Shown: positions 57,721 through 64,000 of the stretch, piece after piece
Numbering within the stretch: position 1 is the first letter of the stretch
Layout: each line of letters begins with the position of its first letter
Assembly: GCA_016648135.1 (NCBI GenBank)
Contig: JADDOH010001546.1
Span: forward strand, 1 to 64,000
Source of the DNA: Agrypnia vestita
Lineage: Eukaryota; Arthropoda; Insecta; Trichoptera; Phryganeidae
DNA length: 64,000 bases
Direction of reading: 5' to 3'
Translations under genes and position numbers: made by a program
Notes under the pieces: model-generated
The model's database searches: none
Seen by the model: the letters and a program-made list of their open reading frames with translations, nothing else
Told to the model about the DNA's origin: nothing

Positions 57721-58233
57721 CAGAAAATTTGTATTAATATTATTTTAAAAGTTGGTAGAAATCAATTTGTTTCGCACACATCTACTAATTTCATAATCCA
57801 AAATATCCAAATATTAGATTAAAGCCAATATTTCCGCTTTAATGACAGAAATGTTGACATTTGACAGATGTCTTGATATTAATAAACATGTTTCATTTAT
57901 TTTATCTTTGGATATTCGGTGATATTCTCAAGATTACCATATAACGTAATAATCATATGATTGTATAACATTGTCGCTTGAGCTCTATTATATACCTTAC
58001 ATTGTCGCTTCGTCAATTTTGACGTCTGACAAATGTCTAGACATCTCATATTACGTGAAAGTTTCGTCTTTTTTATGTTTTACCAATTATAAGGACATTG
58101 TTAAAATGGGAATAAGGCAGATTATAACGATATTATTGTCTTTTTTTTATTTTTAATGAAAACTAAGATAATACTGGGTACATAATACGTAAAATACAAT
58201 ACATTATTAATTAAAACTCAACCCACTGTGATT
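57721..58233. other. Unassigned stretch
   Basis: A CGTCAATTTTGACGTCTGAC motif at about 58012 matches, inverted, 21395-21432, and a related TGACATTTGACAGATGTC is at 57853. Probably an old repeat. Confidence 0.4.
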
Positions 58234-58440
58234 TAGTGATGGTATTTTAACCGATGACACACTTACCGCTAGTTGTCATGTGTCGATGATTGGTAATACA
58301 TTTTTTGCATTTCGATAGACATTTGCATCGGAACTAGACAAAAGTTAAATCTCAGTAAATAATCATCGATACAATTAAGTGCAAATCTCAAATAACTGTA
58401 GGACGTGTAACCGGTTAAAATAACGTTTTGACCATCACTA
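58234..58440. mobile_element. hAT-like MITE, family H1 (copy 2)
   Basis: It starts TAGTGATGGTATTTTAACCG and ends CCGGTTAAAATAACG, TTTTGACCATCACTA. The interior has the same order of blocks as 20323-20537. Flanking octamers agree at only 5 of 8, so the duplication is eroded. Confidence 0.75.
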
Positions 58441-60847
58441 GTATGATCATGTAAGAATATATAAATAATTCTTAAGAATTCATGAGTTGAACTACTTTTG
58501 TAAATAATTATTTGTTACTAGAAGGTGTATTTGTTGTACAATTAGTGCCCTAAATTAATTAATAAAATAAACATTTTGATTCATACTGTACCTATATAAC
58601 AGTGTAATTTAAAACAAGTACGTAGCTAAATTCAAATAATACATACCTTAATATTTGTGACGATCTGTTAATAAAATACCCAGGAATACATGATCAAATT
58701 ATGTGTATTGATGTGCCAATTATTGATTATAATATCATTCGACTATTCATAGTGGGCGCCTGTAAAGAGGCAATCTGAATTACATTATTTGAAGAGAAAT
58801 TTATAAAATTACTTATTTTGTAAGGTTGTGGCGAAATGTCGGGTTTTCCTGAGTTTTCTTACAGCTGTCTGTAAGATACTGAGAAGTCTACTAACAGCTG
58901 AAGAGAACCCGCCGAATCTACTACTAAAATGCGCCAGCTCTAATAGCTTTATAATAAACTTTATAAATAACTTTATAATAACTACTTTTTATAATAAACA
59001 TCTAATTGTTTACAAAATAATATCGTGATATAAATTCTGGCGCAATTAGAATCATTTTTATTCAATTTTTTGACATTGTAGTGTCGAAATTTACAATATT
59101 ATGTAGGATGCCACAGATTTTTCAACTAATAAACTGATTCTACAATATATCCTCAAGAGGAAAAGTAATTTACATGGACCTCAAAAATAATTTGAGGTCC
59201 AAGTAAATTACTAAAACGGATTTTGTGTAACTCTAAATAAATTGCTGCTGTTAAATTAAACTGACATTAAATTTATTTTTCTTAAATAATGTGTTTATAA
59301 TTCTACATTTATATGCCACAGAATCGATGAAAAGACGGGAAGGTAATGTATCTGGAGTACCTACTTTTTCTTGAATTATGGATAGGGTTAAGCCGTTACC
59401 GATGCTACAATGGCAAAAAATTGAATTAAAACGATTTCGATGACAGATGCCAAGATTCGCGGTTTAAACTGTCGTCGCCAACTAATTTCCAAGTTGATGC
59501 AAATGGCTTTTAGGCATACACGTATCGCCCATAGGTACTTAATAATCTTTAATCTCATATTTCGTAGTTGATTGTAAACTATCAGTCTAACAGTTTCTTT
59601 ACTAGAAGATAAATAAAGAAAAATTACTTAGTTAATTTGATGGTAAGGAAAAATTATTCATGTTTGTAATCTTGAACGATGTTCATAGTATCAGGAAAGA
59701 AAGATGTGTTTTTTATTTATTACATTGAAGACCATCTCTACTCACATAGAAGGCAGCGTCTACCATTTGGCATTCAACCTTACAACTCGAGAATGGCAAT
59801 ACCAATAGTGTTACAGTCATTTACAGCGTATTTATCCAGTATGGTTATAAGCTATATGTTATCACAGTGTGATATCAAAAAAAAATGTGCATTGAACAAG
59901 TGTATTGCATAAGTCGAAAAAAATCTACTTGCGTGATTGCGACGTATTAAGATAATACAAGAGACTTGTAGGGTTTAATAGTTCAATAAAAACTACGCAC
60001 GAACATAATTCTCAGATCAATAGTATTAAATATGGATTACATTACACCGTGAGTATTATATTATCATACAAATTCTATAGATATTTGTTATATTGTATAA
60101 TATAACAATTTAGAATGCATTATGATAAATTATAAACTGAATTTACCATACTTAAGAATTCTGAGAAATGAGCTCCAGGCCTGCTTCCAGAAATGGGATC
60201 GCCAATAAGACAGCGTATTTCTTTTTAACTGATACACAACTTATTTTTTCAATTGATTGAGCAACATTGTAGATTGACATTTTTTTTAAATATTGATTAT
60301 TTTATTTGTATATATCTACTTTTATACGAGTATTTCACCTACATGTTTCAGAAATACGGAGTTCATAAACAAATATAAATACAGAGTCCTTAAAAAAAAG
60401 GTAGATACAAAGGTAGATAGTATAGGCAAGTACTATAGATCTGTATAGCGATAGATTTTACAGCAGAAATTAATCCTAAATAAGTATAAACAAAGAAAAC
60501 CAATACCTTAGAGCAAGTTTAGTATGAGAAGAACAAAAAATAAAATTTATGATTAGACTCTAATTCGATAAATAACATAACGGAAAATTTTAAAAATCAT
60601 TTAATCTAGTTTTTTTTCAAAAATACGATAACACTGAAAAGTACTTACCTACTAGAGAATATTGCATATACCTAAACTTCACTTCTGGTAACAGACAGTT
60701 TCTTGATGTCCACAGCATGCAGCTTAAGTTAGCTTAGCCCCATTTTCGGATTTTTCATTCACCTGCGCTATAAACCACCATCGTTCTGCCGCACGTAGCA
60801 ACAAAAATTGTAAAAAAAACTAACCCATAAAAACCAAGTTTTTATTA
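58441..60847. other. Unassigned stretch with one hairpin
   Basis: A hairpin at 59164-59212 has 22-bp arms (one mismatch) around AATAA, with core TGGACCTCAAA/TTTGAGGTCCA. I see no gene. 60815-60847 matches the upstream flank of S4 copy 1. Confidence 0.5.
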
Positions 60848-61672
60848 TACTCCCTTTCTTTGTAAAATATAACAATTAAAGACGAATTAAAACATATAAC
60901 ATAACACTAAACTTACAAGAATTTAATATATTTCTAAAATGTCAGATATTTTGAGCTTTGACACTTCATGCTTTGAAGATTAAGTTCTAAAAACATTTGT
61001 CAGTCAATTTAATCAAGATTTTGATATATTTGTGAATTTTGCTGTCATCTGTGAACCAATTGTGATAAATTTTCGAAATTCGTAGTGAAATACATATTAC
61101 ATATACATATTACAGTAATTCAAATTTTAAATATTCCGTGACGCTGTCAGGCCGCTGTTGGTAGTAATCCAACATTTGTATGGTTTCCAATTTTAAAAAA
61201 TCAATTAAATTTTCTAAAAATCCAAATTATACTATAATTATTTTTTTTTAACGAAATTTGATAGATCTTCTTGATCGTCGCCACGAGTCTGCTTGCAAAG
61301 TTTCTTCTTTATTATTTAATTTCTTCCCAAAAAACCGAAGTGTGCTGTCATCTGTGAACCAATTGTCATAAATTTTCGAAATTCGTAGTGAAGTACCTAT
61401 TATACCTACCGACGGAGTAATTCAAATTTTAAATATTCTGTGACGTTATCGGGCCGCCGGCGCCGTTGGTAGTAATCAAACTTTTGTAATGATTCCAATT
61501 TGAAAAAACCGTTAAATATATAATAATATTAAATATCAATATATAATAAATTAATAATAAGAGTCTGCTTGCAAAGTTTCAGCTCGATTGGATCACGGGA
61601 AAATGGTTAAAAATCGATCCAAAGTTTTTTCGTCAAGAAAACAAGCAAGCAGACGCCACGAGTGCGTATATG
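60848..61672 (+). repeat. Two S4 MITE partial copies in tandem
   Basis: The first (60848-about 61305) begins TACTCCCTTTCTTTG and runs to GTCGCCACGAGTCTGCTTGC. The second (about 61340-61672) restarts at GCTGTCATCTGTGAACCAAT and runs to AAGCAAGCAGACGCCACGAG. Each carries GACG(C/T)T(G/A)TC(A/G)GGCCGC and the TTCGAAATTCGTAGTGAA block. The head-to-tail arrangement suggests recombination between copies. Confidence 0.7.
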
Positions 61673-62439
61673 TTGACAGTAATTCGTGTTATAGTTCTGT
61701 GTAGGGATATTTTATTTTATTCTCTTATATAGTACGTCTATGGACAGTCCTAAATGAAATATTTTTTTTAATTAAGTACCAACGGAAACAATTTAAATAA
61801 CAGAATGTTCGATTACTTGACAATTTTCTAACATTCATATGTCATTATAAATCCGTCATAACCAAAATTTTTGTAACAGGAGGGTCATCAAAAAACAAGA
61901 ATTATTTAAAAAATAAGTATAATGCTTAAAATTCCAGAGCGTTGAGTATTTTGCGGATCGCTCATTTCTATAAATATGAACCAATGTTATACGAAAAAGC
62001 TACCGCGGCAACACGATCCTATTTGATAACTAGAATTTTTCGAATTACTTTTCATTTTATTTATACTGTGAGTACACGAGTTTCTAATTTATTTACTTAG
62101 TATTATTGTAGTACACGAAAAATATATACGTTTAGAGAATGGTACTGCCAAATAGTTTTATAGATAAAATTTGTTATTATTTTAAAAATATATGCATTAC
62201 TACACTCACTTATTTTTTCACGTTTACCGGTATCGAGATTAATACCAGGCACATCCAGACCTTTCGAAATCAAATTTTTTTGATAAGCCAGCATCTACAT
62301 ATATCATCTTTCAATTCCTAAATTCAATTTAAACTGTGGTGTAGAATGGTTATATAAATAAATATATTTTGTTTTGGTTTAGAATATACCTAATGCACTG
62401 TTTTATATTTTGATATACTTCATTTTTTTTGTATAATAT
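61673..62439. other. Unassigned stretch
   Basis: Short overlapping open frames on both strands near 62103-62321 show no domain. Confidence 0.4.
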
Positions 62440-62830
62440 TTATTTATTTATTTAATATTCATGGAAGACCAACAGCACAACAGAGAAGCATAGAAAACAT
62501 TGATATAATATAGATGGCCAATTACAGGTCTCCACATTTAGAAATATGTTAGTAATGATAAATATGTTATGAATTGAACTTAGGCATGTTAAGAATTATA
62601 CATATAACAAGAAAGAATAAAAAATTTAAACAAAAGAAAAAGAGACTTAATTATTAGAAGAAAAACATAGGCATGTTAAAAGTAATACAAAAAGAATGAA
62701 CAAGAGAAAAAAAGACTTAATTATTAAGTAGAAAAAAATTCTGCACTCAAAATTTTTCTTAATCTTGTGTGGCTGCACTCGAACAGATCAATATCCAATA
62801 ATATTATCATATATTTCAACATCAAGTTTT
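62440..62830 (-). repeat. Possible retroelement 3' region with internal duplication
   Basis: An AAATAAATAAATA-type tract (minus strand) lies at about 62440. An imperfect unit beginning GGCATGTTAA and containing GACTTAATTATTA occurs twice (about 62582-62657 and 62670-62735). The minus strand near 62745-62830 gives ILDIDLFECSHTRLRKIL, which looks coding-like but is not recognised. Confidence 0.35.
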
Positions 62831-63649
62831 AAATACTAATAGAGAAGTTTTGTACGTCTATCCAAATTATATATTAAAATACCAAGTTCATTTTTATAGA
62901 GACAATCAACACAGCCGTAGTATTTTGTTTCGATTTATAATTGAATAAACATTTTTTTAGAGTTTATTGTCATTAAGTTGCAACAACGAGCTGTACGGAA
63001 TATTTCCAACGATTGTTTACGCCTTGTCCATTGCCATTATTCTCTACAAGCTGAGGACACCGGTTGTACCACTGCAGTGCTTCTCGCCGCGGTATACCCA
63101 TGCTATCGTACAACTCCACTGGACAGACAGGCTCCTAGAAGTTAGTAAATATGCTTATTGTAATTATATATTTACTATTATTTACTACAGGGTGCACCTC
63201 ATTTCATTTGCTATAATTATTTTTACAATAATTAATTAAACGAGGTGAACTTAAATAACACTAATACTGTAAAAATATATTTTAGAAGACATCGGCATTT
63301 TTTTTACACGCAACGCAGTAGGCATCACTCAAAAGTCATTCAGGCTTTTCTAGACTTTCGTCTGTGTTAAAACTATTTAACACAGTTTAATTTTTTGTTG
63401 TTTGTTTGTTCATGTTGTGTAGATGATGATATTTATTAAAAATAAATAATATATTAACACCAAGTACGTGAAATCATTACATTGAAGCATATATTTTCGA
63501 GAAAAAGTGAAGCTAAATATTTATTTCACGGAGTATTATGACGTATTAAAATCTGAATAATGTGATAACTACACACAAAATAGAAAAACACACTCAAAAA
63601 CATAACTGAACACAAATTCAGGGAAAGGCTGTCTATTTTTGGAACGACA
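62831..63649. other. Unassigned stretch with a possible LINE trace
   Basis: At 62970-63130 the plus strand reads KLQQRAVRNIS, which faintly recalls the LQRRAVRIV motif of R1/jockey-type RTs, but the rest does not align by eye. The 90-codon open frame overlapping it is in another frame. Confidence 0.3.
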
Positions 63650-63918
63650 TACGTGAAGTATAAAAGAAAAAGCAGCAATATCCAAAAAATTAAAAAAAAA
63701 TGTTTTGAATGCAGTCACCAAAGATTACTGTTTTATATGTACTCAATTCTAGAGTGTATGTATCTATACCTTCCACATCATGTTTCCTATAAATTTATAT
63801 GCTATGTTTCCTACAAAATCGCGAATTCAGTACATTATAAATTAGTAGGTAATCCTCTATTCCGATGACTATTAAAATATTTTCGGATAATGCTGCCTTT
63901 GGCTTTATACCCCACATA
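63650..63918. repeat. MITE family M2, copy D
   Basis: TACGTGAAGTATAAAAG, AGCAGCAATATCC, GCAGTCACCAAAGATTACTG at the left are answered by TAGTAGGTAATCCTC, GGATAATGCTGCCTTTGGC and ATACCCCACATA at the right. Same family as 15357, 18656 and 22712. Confidence 0.75.
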
Positions 63919-64000
63919 CAGGACGTTTTATAGCTAGTAGCAAAAACTTTATAGGTGGAGTGATAATGAGTCGAAAATGTTCAAGCAACCATGACCTAAC
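63917..64000 (+). repeat. FB1 foldback, cut by the window end
   Basis: TACAGGACGTTTTATAGCTA, GCAAAAACTTTATAGGTGG, AATGAGTCGAAAATGTTCAA, GCAACCATGACCTAA. The alternative-terminus form of FB1 starts directly at the end of M2 copy D. Confidence 0.75.

Noticed and set aside
1..64000. CRISPR array, bacterial operon, phage or integron
   Set aside because: No regularly spaced repeats with unique spacers, no dense gene packing and no bacterial gene families; the transposons are of animal type.

Overview
This 64 kb window looks like repeat-rich eukaryotic DNA, most likely from an insect and probably a moth or butterfly (Lepidoptera). It is AT-rich, has no bacterial-style gene packing, and carries many short runs built from TAGGTA/GTACCTAC. 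It holds cecropia-type mariner elements, RTE-like and jockey/CR1-like LINE fragments, tRNA-derived SINEs and many foldback or hAT-type MITEs. The order-level call is an inference from repeat content. I found no host protein-coding gene, rRNA or functional tRNA gene. The window reads as intergenic or intronic sequence, shaped by repeated transposon insertion.

Layout. 0-9 kb: foldback and SINE/LINE nests, a composite repeat around a tRNA-like core, a 5'-truncated RTE-like LINE with a 23-bp target-site duplication, and a jockey/CR1-like RT relic. 9-11 kb: an old mariner relic beside a full-length mariner with an apparently intact DD34D transposase (9578-10864). 11-28 kb: mostly non-coding DNA with four MITE families, including a complete 549-bp palindrome (17771-18319) and a 717-bp hAT-like element with a perfect 8-bp duplication. 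28-31 kb: a second mariner, nearly identical to the first but with one nonsense codon. 33-38 kb: a second tRNA-core repeat, a LINE relic, and a three-level nest (GCATGC foldback in LINE in hAT). 38-53 kb: further LINE remains, Stowaway-like MITEs, SINE copies and perfect hairpins. 53-55 kb: a dead mariner split by a hAT-like MITE. 55-64 kb: more MITEs, a SINE copy, and family copies running off the end.

The only sequence that looks able to encode a working protein is the mariner transposase at 9767-10786. It could act on its own inverted repeats and on those of the copy at 28872-30157. Most other elements are non-autonomous or broken. What the window records best is the order of insertion: several nests have target duplications or restored host reading frames that show which element came first. 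All family names rest on motif recognition by eye, with no database search.
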